The notes beneath the pieces were generated by a model that saw only the letters and a program-made list of their open reading frames with translations, was not told the origin of the DNA and did not search any database. A program made the translations under genes and the position numbers. A stretch of 64,000 bases of DNA, from NCBI GenBank assembly GCA_944548615.1, contig OX155962.1:2817298-2881297 (forward strand), given 5' to 3'. This DNA is from Micropterix aruncella. Taxonomy: Eukaryota > Arthropoda > Insecta > Lepidoptera > Micropterigidae. Of this stretch, positions 11,301 to 23,300 are shown one piece after another. Within the stretch, counting starts at the first letter, position 1, and every line of letters starts with the position of its first letter.

Positions 11301-14300
11301 TATGCCTTTCCCTTCAGGCACCGCTGTAGTCGTGTCATGACTTCAGCTCGCGTCAAGAGCTGGGTCTGCTGCTCCAGCTGTGCCGCGAAGACCAGCCACC
11401 GTTCTGGGTCACCGTCGAACACCGGCAATTCCCGCGGCAGTGCTTGCCGTAAGAGAATTCCTTCGCACGCAGTGGTTGCGTGCAGTGTCGGTGGTTGTGG
11501 CGGGCCTGGTGCTGGCGGGAAAGCGCCTGCGAAGTCGTCCATATTCCTCGCTCGTTGCCGCTGTACCGTGTCCCCTACCGCCTGGTTTGAGTGGTCGATC
11601 CACTGCGGTATGGGAGTTTTCTCGAGGGGGATCCGAGAGCGTGCCATCGAACGTCCAATGCTAGGAGCGTCCTCGGCCTCTTCTTCCTCAGCGACGATGA
11701 TGTCTTGCTCGAGTTCCGTGGCTCGGCGCAGGTCGGCGAGTCTCGCCTGCAGCGTCTCCGTTCGGTTACGGATTGAAGCATCGCGCAGCTCGGATATCTC
11801 GTCCTCAATCCGCTGTTTCTCGCGAAATGCTCGCTGTGCTGCCTCGGCGAAGCGACGCTTGCACCTACTGTGCGGCGTCATGCCGCTTTCACGGCTGCAT
11901 AGACTCGCTGTCCAGTCGGCGGGTCTTCCTGTCGCACCCCCTTGAGTGGTAGCGGCTGCATTGTCCACGACGTACGGCGTGCCGCGCTCCGGGTATGCGC
12001 CTGCTACCCGAGCTGCTGGCGTTAGTGGCTGCGCGGTCGGTGGGCCCATTGCCCCCTGAGGCGAGTTGCCAACTCGTGTTACCGTGACGCTCGTGGTTGC
12101 TAGGTCGCTCATCTGTGAATCTTGGATTGTGACCTGTCACGGTGTCGCCGTCCCTTGCAGCGCTGCGGTCAGCTGCTTGTGGGTCGCGACGACTTTTTCC
12201 ACTACGAAGGCTCATCGTGATTTACTGGTGCACGACGGGAGAGTAACGGTATTTTGCTAATGGCGATCCGGCTCGAAGGACCAGCTTCTATGTTGCGCCC
12301 GTTGCCCAACATATGCGGTGCCCTGTGGCACGGACCGACCCAGCGCTGTGTGGACCCAGGACTGTAAAAAGAGGTCCACCGCTTGGTCGCCGCTTGCCCC
12401 GTAACGGGCGGCCACGACACCTGCTGCAAGCCTCGATACGCCTCAGTCTGTCTATTACCACCGTTTTACTCCCCGTCCCCTGCACCAATAAAACACGCCT
12501 TCCCTTTCAAGTGCCAACACGGCATATTATTTTTCGATGAACTTCAATGACACACCATAAATTTATAAACATGAGATCTTAGTCTAGGATGCATAACAAA
12601 GTGCATAAGGTGTATAACAAATACAATTTTACAATAGGACATAGCCTAGGTACCGCAATTAACCTAGGTACATACACAATTTATAAAATTCTTTATTGTA
12701 CAGTAAACATAAGTATATAACAATTTATCTTATTTTCTAAGTGTCGCTATCCTGTTCTTCCCGGGCAGCGGGTCGAACAAGATCTCTCTGTTGTCGCGCG
12801 GCGTCTCTGTGCGCCTGCGTGCTCCTGAGTGCGCCTGAGTGCGCCTGGGTGCGCCTGTGTGCGCCTGTGTGCGTCTGCGTGTGCCTGACTGCGCCTGGGT
12901 GCGCTTGTCTGTGCTGCGTCCGCCTGTGCTGCGTCCGCCTGTGCTGCGTCCGCCTGTGCTGCGTCCGCCTGTGCTGCGTTCGCCTGACTGCGCCTATGTG
13001 CGCCCGTCTGCGACCGCGTGCGTCCGACTGCGCCTATGTGCGCCCGTCTGACCGCGTGCGTCTGACTGCGCCTGTGTGCGCCGTCTGACCGCGTGTGCGC
13101 CGCGTGGGTGCCGCGTGTGCGCCGATGCGCACCAGACTGCGCCTTTGTGCGCCCGTCTGCGCCCGCGTGCGTCCGACTGCGCCTATGTGCGCCCGTCTGA
13201 CCGCGTGTGCGCCGCGTGGGTGCCGCGTGTGCGCCGATGCGCACCAGACTGCGCCTTTGTGCGCCCGTCTGCGCCCGCGTGCGTCCGACTGCGCCTGTGT
13301 GCGCCGTCTGACCGCGTGTGCGCCGCGTGGGTGCCGCGTGTGCGCCGATGCGCACCAGACTGCGCCTTTGTGCGCCCGTCTGCGCCCGCGTGTGTCTGAC
13401 TGCGCCTGTGTGCGCCGTCTGACCGCGTGTGCGCCGCGTGGGTGCCGCGTGTGCGCCGATGCGCACCAGACTGCGCCTTTGTGCGCCCGTCTGCGCCCGC
13501 GTGCGTCCGACTGCGCCTATGTGCGCCCGTCTGACCGCGTGCGTCTGACTGCGCCTGTGTGCGCCGTCTGACCGCGTGTGCGCCGATGCGCACCAGACTG
13601 CGCCTTTGTGCGCCCGTCTGCGCCCGCGTGCGTCCGACTGCGCCTGTGTGCGCCGTCTGACCGCGTGTGCGCCGCGTGGACCCGGCTCTCCGAAGGTCCC
13701 AACTTGGACCGGCGCTCGAACTCCACGACTGGAGCGAGCGTCCCGTCGACCGTAAATCACGAGTCGGACCGTAATTCCCGACTCGGACCGGCACTCAACT
13801 CCCCGAATAGGAGAGTGTCTCGTCGACCGTAGTGTCCGTCACTTAGACCGCGCTCAATACTGCACGGTGCAGTAGAGCCGCTCGCGACTGGCTTCCAGAC
13901 TGCAAGGGCAGCGGAGCGGTTCCAGGGCGCGGTCTTCGTAGTCGTTGGGGTTCCTTCCTTCCTTCCTGCCTAGTCGGTTGACTGTTTGCTGTGGAACTGA
14001 GAGAGAGAGTGATTTGGTATGGCCCAGGGGCCCATATTTGTACTCACTTCCGCGGTTCTCGCCGTGCACCTGCTGTGCACCTGCTTTCGTGTCCACCAAT
14101 GGACACGCCGCGGACAGCTTTCCGTGAAAGGTGGGGATCTTCCCTTTTCTATCGACCTCTCGCACTCTCCTAGGAGAAAAGCTATCTCCTCTCCTCTAAA
14201 AGCCGTTACGGTACGCTCCGTGTTTGTCCAGACTTCAGGGCCGACCAACAGTTTCTGGTTGGCGGCTACTGGCTCGTTAGAGCGCATTCCTGATTGGTCG

Positions 14301-17300
14301 GCAACCAACCAATCAGAGAATGGCTCAAAACCCATCCTTTCCTTTGGAGTGGATTCTTCGGGTTCCAAACATCATCAGAGTCTGGCCCGGTACCTCACGT
14401 ATACGTTCCCGTTATTTTCGTGTCTGCTAGTATCTTCGAAATCGGCTGAGGGCAATTTTCCGGCCACGTAAACTTGAATCGATGATTCCTGTGTTTCTGT
14501 TTACTTGCCGGTGGTCGGTGGTGATGGTGCCTTGTTTTCTACTCCCATTTAACAGTTTTTCACTATTTTTGGGAGTAGAAAATACCACGTGTTTTCTCTC
14601 GTGTTTCACGGTTCCTTACTATAAACTCGTGAATTTTCACGGCAGGTCGTAAGAGGGGTGCTATATGCATGTACCTCGACTCTTATACAACTGTTTCGGG
14701 CAGTATTTCCCGCTTTCATTTCCGGTTTGACGAGTTCAAAACTGTCCGTTTTTGGCACCAAAGTTCGTCTCCTAGCTATGTTAGAGCGGGCGGTCGTAGG
14801 GAGTCTCGCTCGCTCGATCTCAGTGTGGGAGCGGGCGGCCGTAGGCCGTCTCGCTCGCTCGATCCGCTCCAAGCGGCGCCTGCGATGTCTATAAAGGTAA
14901 CCCGAGGCGATTTTGCCATTTTTCTCGTAAAAATGAGTTTTCTGCAAATTTCTTATGCTTTCTCGGGCACCCTCATAGCGGCCGTAAATCATCTATTTTA
15001 CGGCCGGCGACGTCGCTACTGACGGCGTCGCAACATCCTCCCCCTCGACACGTCCCGTGTCTTCATTTTCGGCCTCTAGTATCACGGCCACTTTGGTGAT
15101 GGGTCTTCGGCTGATCCGTCCGGTTGCGGTGCGGAGGTCGACCACTCGTACCAACCCGTCTGCGCCCGGGTGTACAGCGGTTACGACACCTCTAGTCCAC
15201 GTCCCGCGAGTCGTGTTTGGTTCCGCCATGAACACGACGTCATTGATGGCTATGTCGCGGTTGCGCTCGTGCCATTTTGTTCGTTTGGCTAGAGTGGGAA
15301 GGTATTCCTTCACCCATCTCTTCCAAAACTGGTTCGCCAAGGCTTGGCTGTACCGCCACTGCTTCCGTAGGTCCACCCTTTCGTCTGGGGGGCATAACGG
15401 TAGCACTGGCTGCGGTGACCCAATGAGAAAGTGACTCCTTTCGCCAGTAGTTCGTCGGCTTGCTTGCCCTCGTTGACGTCTGCGGCGTGGCATGACAATT
15501 GCTGTCCATGCTTATCGGAGCTTCTCACTGCTTCATTGTTCCGGTTGCGCACTGCTGTGTTGCTTCCGGGATTTCATCCCTTGCTGGGGTATCTCTTGCT
15601 TCGGCTTGCTTGCTAGGACCTCCTTGGCCCTCCTCCGACTCTGTTGCATGGTGTCTGCTCTCACCCGTGCTGACTTGCTGGCGGCAATATCGTTGTGGAA
15701 ACTGTACGCACCTCTGCGTCGGGCACTCCTTGTGCTCCACGTTTTCGCTCGCCAGGCTTCCTCAGCTTGCAACAGGACGTCGGGCTTGCTGCCTTAGCGT
15801 GTCGCTTGATTCTCGGCCGCTGTCGCGCTGTGGACTGCGGCCGGCTTCGTTGCGGCTGGTTTCTTTGCCGTCGCTGACTTGGCAGTTGCCGCCTTTTCAG
15901 CTGGGGCGGACTTTATGGCCGGTGCGTTGGCCTTTGCCGCTTCTACTGGAGCGGACTTCTTGGCCGGTGCGTTGGCCTTTGCTGCCTTCGCTGGGGCAGA
16001 CTTCTTGGCCGGTACGTTGGCCTTTGCTGCCTTCGCTGGGGCAGACTTCTTGGCCGGTACGTTGGCCTTCGCTGCCTTCGCTGGGGCAGACTTCTTGGCC
16101 GGTACGTTGGCCTTCGCTGCCTTCGCTGGGGCAGACTTTATGGCCGGTGCGTTGGCCTTTGCCGCTTCTTTGTTGCCGGTCTTCTCGCCGCCGTTGACTC
16201 ATTAGTCGTGGCGGACTTCTGGGGTGAATGAACCTTTCGCCCGGTCGCTTTCTTCTCGGACGGAGCGCTGTCCGTTTCGAGATTGCGTCCTTGTTTTATG
16301 TCATCATGAGCTCTCCGGGCTCCATGACTGACTTGTTGTACTTGCGGCTGAAGCGCGCTTGTCCGCGTCCACCTTGTACTGGGCGGCGATGTATTGCTTG
16401 ATCACCTGCATCGACTAATCTCCGTGCTACATGAGCTTGCAGATCGTGATGTTGCTTGTTTTGACCGGTAATCACTTGATCGTTGGTCATGGAGTTCCAC
16501 TCCATCTTCCGCTGCGTTAGGGCCTCTCCCCCACGTGGCGGATTCCGCCGGCGACAACCAATCTCGAAGACTCCTTCGTAGGGGACTGCATTCTCCCTGG
16601 TGTACGCCGGTCTTTCATCGGCTTGCAGCCGGTATCCTTTTTTGTGGACAAGTCGCGCTTGCTTCCCTTGACCGCGCTGTTCCTGGTCTATCATTGGCTC
16701 CTCTGCCAACGTTTCCAAACCTGCCGTCGGCCTGCTGTTTTTCGGCTGGTTTGGGCGTGTGCCGCTTTGAGGCGGTAGGTAGGAGATGCTTGCCCAGCAA
16801 CATCTTTCTTCCTCCGTTTCTTCCCTCGTGCAGCAAAGCGGGCCCGTTGCCCATCGGTCGTTCTTTACTTGACTGATGGCATGGAAGCGGCTCCGGGGGG
16901 GGCTCTCCCCTTCGTGGCGCGAGTGCAGGCCCGTTTTCCAACGGCCGTTCTCGAGGCGCCTCGTGGTAGCCATTGTTGCCTCCGCATGCTGATTGTCGGT
17001 ATCCAGTTGATTCCCCGACTGCTTGCGTGTGTGGTAAACTGCCGCTTTGTCCGATTTCTTCTGGACCTGTCCGCTGATCGTCCACCCGAGCAAGCTCCGG
17101 GTGGCGGTGGGTAACCCTGGTGGTCCCCAGACGATACTTCGTGGCGCTATGAGTCGGTAATTATCCATACCGATAATCATTTGTGCCTTGCCCCGATATT
17201 GCGGAATCTGTATGCCATGCAGATGGGGCCACTTGTCCCATTTGTTTCCCAACGATTCCTGCTTGGGTCCATTGAGCCTTTCAGTGGTGTGGACGGACGT

Positions 17301-20300
17301 CATCTGATGCCAGTCTGCGTTCAGGGCGTCCCTCACCTCAAAGTCCACCAGTCGGGAATTTTCCTTGCGTGGTCCCGCTACGCTCTTTAGGACAATCGCG
17401 CTCTGCTTCTCGCAGACGCCGATTTCCCTCGCCACGCTGTCCTCAATCAGCGTGACGCTTGACCCTTCGTCAAGTAGAGCGAGTATCGGGATGCTGCTCT
17501 TGGGACCCCTTACTACTATTGAGGCGACGCGCAGCAACCCCTCTCGTTTGGCAACACAAGCCTTGCCGTCTGTTGCTCGCGCTGCTTCGATGTAGTAGTT
17601 GTAGCCGGTGCCACTCTTCTGGTCTTCTTCCTTGTCTTCCGTTGGCGTTGGTGACTGCGCCGCCCTTCTGCTGTCGGTGAGCAGTGGGTGTGTCGCCTTG
17701 GCGGTGCGGCAGTCCCGCGCGTAGTGCCCCCTCTTGAGGCACCGGAAGCAGGCTCCAGAAGTCTGCACCCATCTTGAGCGCTGGCTTTCTGTCCATTTCA
17801 GAAACTTCTTGCACCGTGTGATTGCGTGTCCACGCGTGTAGCACACCTCGCACTTCGGGCCGTCTTCCTTTGGACCGGAAGCTGCGGGCGGTGTGTACTT
17901 GGTGTCACTCTTTGGCTGTGGTGCGGACGTCGACTGCTGTGTATCAGCAGTCGTCGCATACACCCGCTTCGGTGCAGGCATCGACTCGTACCCCTTCGGC
18001 TTGGACGGCTTAACTCCCCAGTTGGCTCGATTCACCGCCGTGGCCTGTCGCCCGAGTTTGTCCATGTACTCTGAGAAATCAAATAATGACGGATTGCCTC
18101 CGTGTTTCTCTATAATGGCTTCACTCCAGCCCGACAGATGATGGCCCGACAGCTTGGCTTCCAGTTCGCGCAGTATCTCCAGGTTATACGCGTACTCTGG
18201 CCGCTTCAGGGACCTCATTGAAGCTATGAGGTTGCCAACTGTCACTGTGAAATCGATCACTTCTTCGCTTGTCGTTGAAGTGCTGGTCAATGGTCGCAAG
18301 CCGCGCACCTGGTTGATAAGGCGCCCGATGAGAAGGTCTGGTCTCCCGAATCGTCGCTCTAGTATCTCTCTTATCCGTGGTAGTTGCTCTGGATCGGAGA
18401 GGAGAGCGGACACAGTTTGATATGCCTTTCCCTTCAGGCACCGCTGTAGTCGTGTCATGACTTCAGCTCGCGTCAAGAGCTGGGTCTGCTGCTCCAGCTG
18501 TGCCGCGAAGACCAGCCACCGTTCTGGGTCACCGTCGAACACCGGCAATTCCCGCGGCAGTGCTTGCCGTAAGAGAATTCCTTCGCACGCAGTGGTTGCG
18601 TGCAGTGTCGGTGGTTGTGGCGGGCCTGGTGCTGGCGGGAAAGCGCCTGCGAAGTCGTCCATATTCCTCGCTCGTTGCCGCTGTACCGTGTCCCCTACCG
18701 CCTGGTTTGAGTGGTCGATCCACTGCGGTATGGGAGTTTTCTCGAGGGGGATCCGAGAGCGTGCCATCGAACGTCCAATGCTAGGAGCGTCCTCGGCCTC
18801 TTCTTCCTCAGCGACGATGATGTCTTGCTCGAGTTCCGTGGCTCGGCGCAGGTCGGCGAGTCTCGCCTGCAGCGTCTCCGTTCGGTTACGGATTGAAGCA
18901 TCGCGCAGCTCGGATATCTCGTCCTCAATCCGCTGTTTCTCGCGAAATGCTCGCTGTGCTGCCTCGGCGAAGCGACGCTTGCACCTACTGTGCGGCGTCA
19001 TGCCGCTTTCACGGCTGCATAGACTCGCTGTCCAGTCGGCGGGTCTTCCTGTCGCACCCCCTTGAGTGGTAGCGGCTGCATTGTCCACGACGTACGGCGT
19101 GCCGCGCTCCGGGTATGCGCCTGCTACCCGAGCTGCTGGCGTTAGTGGCTGCGCGGTCGGTGGGCCCATTGCCCCCTGAGGCGAGTTGCCAACTCGTGTT
19201 ACCGTGACGCTCGTGGTTGCTAGGTCGCTCATCTGTGAATCTTGGATTGTGACCTGTCACGGTGTCGCCGTCCCTTGCAGCGCTGCGGTCAGCTGCTTGT
19301 GGGTCGCGACGACTTTTTCCACTACGAAGGCTCATCGTGATTTACTGGTGCACGACGGGAGAGTAACGGTATTTTGCTAATGGCGATCCGGCTCGAAGGA
19401 CCAGCTTTTATGTTGCGCCCGTTGCCCAACATATGCGGTGCCCTGTGGCACGGACCGACCCAGCGCTGTGTGGACCCAGGACTGTAAAAAGAGGTCCACC
19501 GCTTGGTCGCCGCTTGCCCCGTAACGGGCGGCCACGACACCTGCTGCAAGCCTCGATACGCCTCAGTCTGTCTATTACCACCGTTTTACTCCCCGTCCCC
19601 TGCACCAATAAAACACGCCTTCCCTTTCAAGTGCCAACACGGCATATTATTTTTCGATGAACTTCGATGACACACCATAAATTTATAAACATGAGATCTT
19701 AGTCTAGGATGCATAACAAAGTGCATAAGGTGTATAACAAATACAATTTTACAATAGGACATAGCCTAGGTACCGCAATTAACCTAGGTACATACACAAT
19801 TTATAAAATTCTTTATTGTACAGTAAACATAAGTATATAACAATTTATCTTATTTTCTAAGTGTCGCTATCCTGTTCTTCCCGGGCAGCGGGTCGAACAA
19901 GATCTCTCTGTTGTCGCGCGGCGTCTCTGTGCGCCTGCGTGCTCCTGAGTGCGCCTGAGTGCGCCTGGGTGCGCCTGTGTGCGCCTGTGTGCGTCTGCGT
20001 GTGCCTGACTGCGCCTGGGTGCGCTTGTCTGTGCTGCGTCCGCCTGTGCTGCGTCCGCCTGTGCTGCGTCCGCCTGTGCTGCGTCCGCCTGTGCTGCGTT
20101 CGCCTGACTGCGCCTATGTGCGCCCGTCTGCGACCGCGTGCGTCCGACTGCGCCTATGTGCGCCCGTCTGACCGCGTGCGTCTGACTGCGCCTGTGTGCG
20201 CCGTCTGACCGCGTGTGCGCCGCGTGGGTGCCGCGTGTGCGCCGATGCGCACCAGACTGCGCCTTTGTGCGCCCGTCTGCGCCCGCGTGCGTCCGACTGC

Positions 20301-23300
20301 GCCTATGTGCGCCCGTCTGACCGCGTGCGTCTGACTGCGCCTGTGTGCGCCGTCTGACCGCGTGTGCGCCGATGCGCACCAGACTGCGCCTTTGTGCGCC
20401 CGTCTGCGCCCGCGTGCGTCCGATTGCGCCTGTGTGCGCCGTCTGACCGCGTGTGCGCCGCGTGGACCCGGCTCTCCGAAGGTCCCAACTTGGACCGGCG
20501 CTCGAACTCCACGACTGGAGCGAGCGTCCCGTCGACCGTAAATCACGAGTCGGACCGTAATTCCCGACTCGGACCGGCACTCAACTCCCCGAATAGGAGA
20601 GAGTGTCTCGTCGACCGTAGTGTCCGTCACTTAGACCGCGCTCAATACTGCACGGTGCAGTAGAGCCGCTCGCGACTGGCTTCCAGACTGCAAGGGCAGC
20701 GGAGCGGTTCCAGGGCGCGGTCTTCGTAGTCGTTGGGGTTCCTTCCTTCCTTCCTTCCTAGTCGGTTGACTGTTTGCTGTGGAACTGAGAGAGCGAGTGA
20801 TTTGGTATGGCCCAGGGGCCCATATTTGTACTCACTTCCGCGGTTCTCGCCGTGCACCTGCTGTGCACCTGCTTTCGTGTCCACCAATGGACACGCCGCG
20901 GACAGCTTTCCGTGAAAGGTGGGGATCTTCCCTTTTCTATCGACCTCTCGCACTCTCCTAGGAGAAAAGCTATCTCCTCTCCTCTAAAAGCCGTTACGGT
21001 ACGCTCCGTGTTTGTCCAGACTTCAGGGCCGACCAACAGTTTCTGGTTGGCGGCTACTGGCTCGTTAGAGCGCATTCCTGATTGGTCGGCAACCAACCAA
21101 TCAGAGAATGGCTCAAAACCCATCCTTTCCTTTGGAGTGGATTCTTCGGGTTCCAAACATCATCAGAGTCTGGCCCGGTACCTCACGTATACGTTCCCGT
21201 TATTTTCGTGTCTGCTAGTATCTTCGAAATCGGCTGAGGGCAATTTTCCGGCCACGTAAACTTGAATCGATGATTCCTGTGTTTCTGTTTACTTGCCGGT
21301 GGTCGGTGGTGATGGTGCCTTGTTTTCTACTCCCATTTAACAGTTTTTCACTATTTTTGGGAGTAGAAAATACCACGTGTTTTCTCTCGTGTTTCACGGT
21401 TCCTTACTATAAACTCGTGAATTTTCACGGCAGGTCGTAAGAGGGGTGCTATATGCATGTACCTCGACTCTTATACAACTGTTTCGGGCAGTATTTCCCG
21501 CTTTCATTTCCGGTTTGACGAGTTCAAAACTGTCCGTTTTTGGCACCAAAGTTCGTCTCCTAGCTATGTTAGAGCGGGCGGTCGTAGGGAGTCTCGCTCG
21601 CTCGATCTCAGTGTGGGAGCGGGCGGCCGTAGGCCGTCTCGCTCGCTCGATCCGCTCCAAGCGGCGCCTGCGATGTCTATAAAGGTAACCCGAGGCGATT
21701 TTGCCATTTTTCTCGTAAAAATGAGTTTTCTGCAAATTTCTTATGCTTTCTCGGGCACCCTCATAGCGGCCGTAAATCATCTATTTTACGGCCGGCGACG
21801 TCGCTACTGACGGCGTCGCAACATCCGGTATAAACCGTTTCACAGCTTCGTAAGGGAGAGAACCGCGCAAGCGACCTTGAACTCGTAACCAATCGAGAGA
21901 CTGGAGTAATCTGGTCACAATTGGAAGTAAGGGCGTGAGTGTAAGCCCGCTGGGTAACACTCCTAGCTATCTCGCGGTTAAGGCGTTGGCCTCTTATGGG
22001 CATGTGGAGGAGCTTGACGGTGGACTGTTTTGTCCAAGTCTTCTGCGCTCACTCCAGGGAGATGGAACGACTAATCATTAAAACTTCCTGAGGTGACGGG
22101 TTCGCCCGTTGTAGTTGACAACTCTAGTTGTATGTACCGTACCTTTCCATCAGATGATTGCATAAGTTGATTCCCGATTTTCATAGATGGCCCCAATGCA
22201 CTCTAAGGCAGATATTCGGTCAGCCACGAATCTAGGGTGGGTGGACCCGTGGTGCCTGCCCCGGGCGGCAATTTAGGGGGCGTCAAACTCGTGGGTATGA
22301 AAAAAACTCTTTCACTAAATCGTTTAGCGCCTAGAGCGCGTCGTACTATCGATTGTTCATTTGATTTTGTAATGCATCCTAAGTTGATTTTAAAACGCGT
22401 GCGCAGTGTGTGTGATGTCTTTGCAAGGGAAATTCCCGTCGCATCTAGAAATCTTCCGCACAGAGAGAAGGGGGCGGAGCTACAGGAGTGGAGCCGAATA
22501 AACCCGAACGGCCGAACGTCAAGCGACGGCCGGTGTTTATATGGCTGATTAGCTGTGCGAGTAATTTGCGTTGGTTTTCTTTCTTAACTACTCTTTCAAA
22601 CATATCACAATAATTATTAGTTGATGCGGTATTCGGAAAGTAAGAAACGTTTTGAAAAAAAACTTGTAAATCATTTTTTTTTAAAACCAATTTTATTTTT
22701 ACATGAAAGAGTGACCAAAGATTTAGTTTATTCATTTTAGTGAGGAGATGCGGCACCCAATTATCTAGCTTAGAAATGTATACAAGCTTTTTTAAATGGC
22801 GAAAAGCACTCGTATTTTCAATATTCTTGGTTTTTCTTCCACTATCAAACACACAATGTCATCATTAATACTAGAGGTCGCCCAGAGCGAGACTGATCTT
22901 CGTGCGATTGCACGAATGTGTCCATTTCTCTACTCGCTCGAAACGAAATTGAACCGTTTTTAGATCGAATCGTAACAGGCGATTAGAAATGGATCCTGTA
23001 CAATAACTGTTCCGGTTTTTGCAGAACAATTGGAATGGCGAAAATCTTAGGCCCGTGGAAGCTGTAGAAAACCACCGCATAAACTTTTTTCAGGGAACAC
23101 CAAGCAGTTTCTTAAAAAATAGATTCAACAAGCTTGTTGATGGTTGGATAACAATTATGGAGGAGAATGGCACGATCTTCACCAGACCTTGCTCCTTCTG
23201 ACTATTACTTGTTTCGATCGATGCAGCACGGACTTTCGGAAAAGCACTTTCATTTTTACGAAGAAGTGAAAAATTGGCTGAAAGTGGTACTGGGACGGAA

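Noticed and set aside
11337..11945. 202-codon plus-strand serine-rich ORF opposite gag
   Set aside because: Antisense shadow of the gag coding strand.
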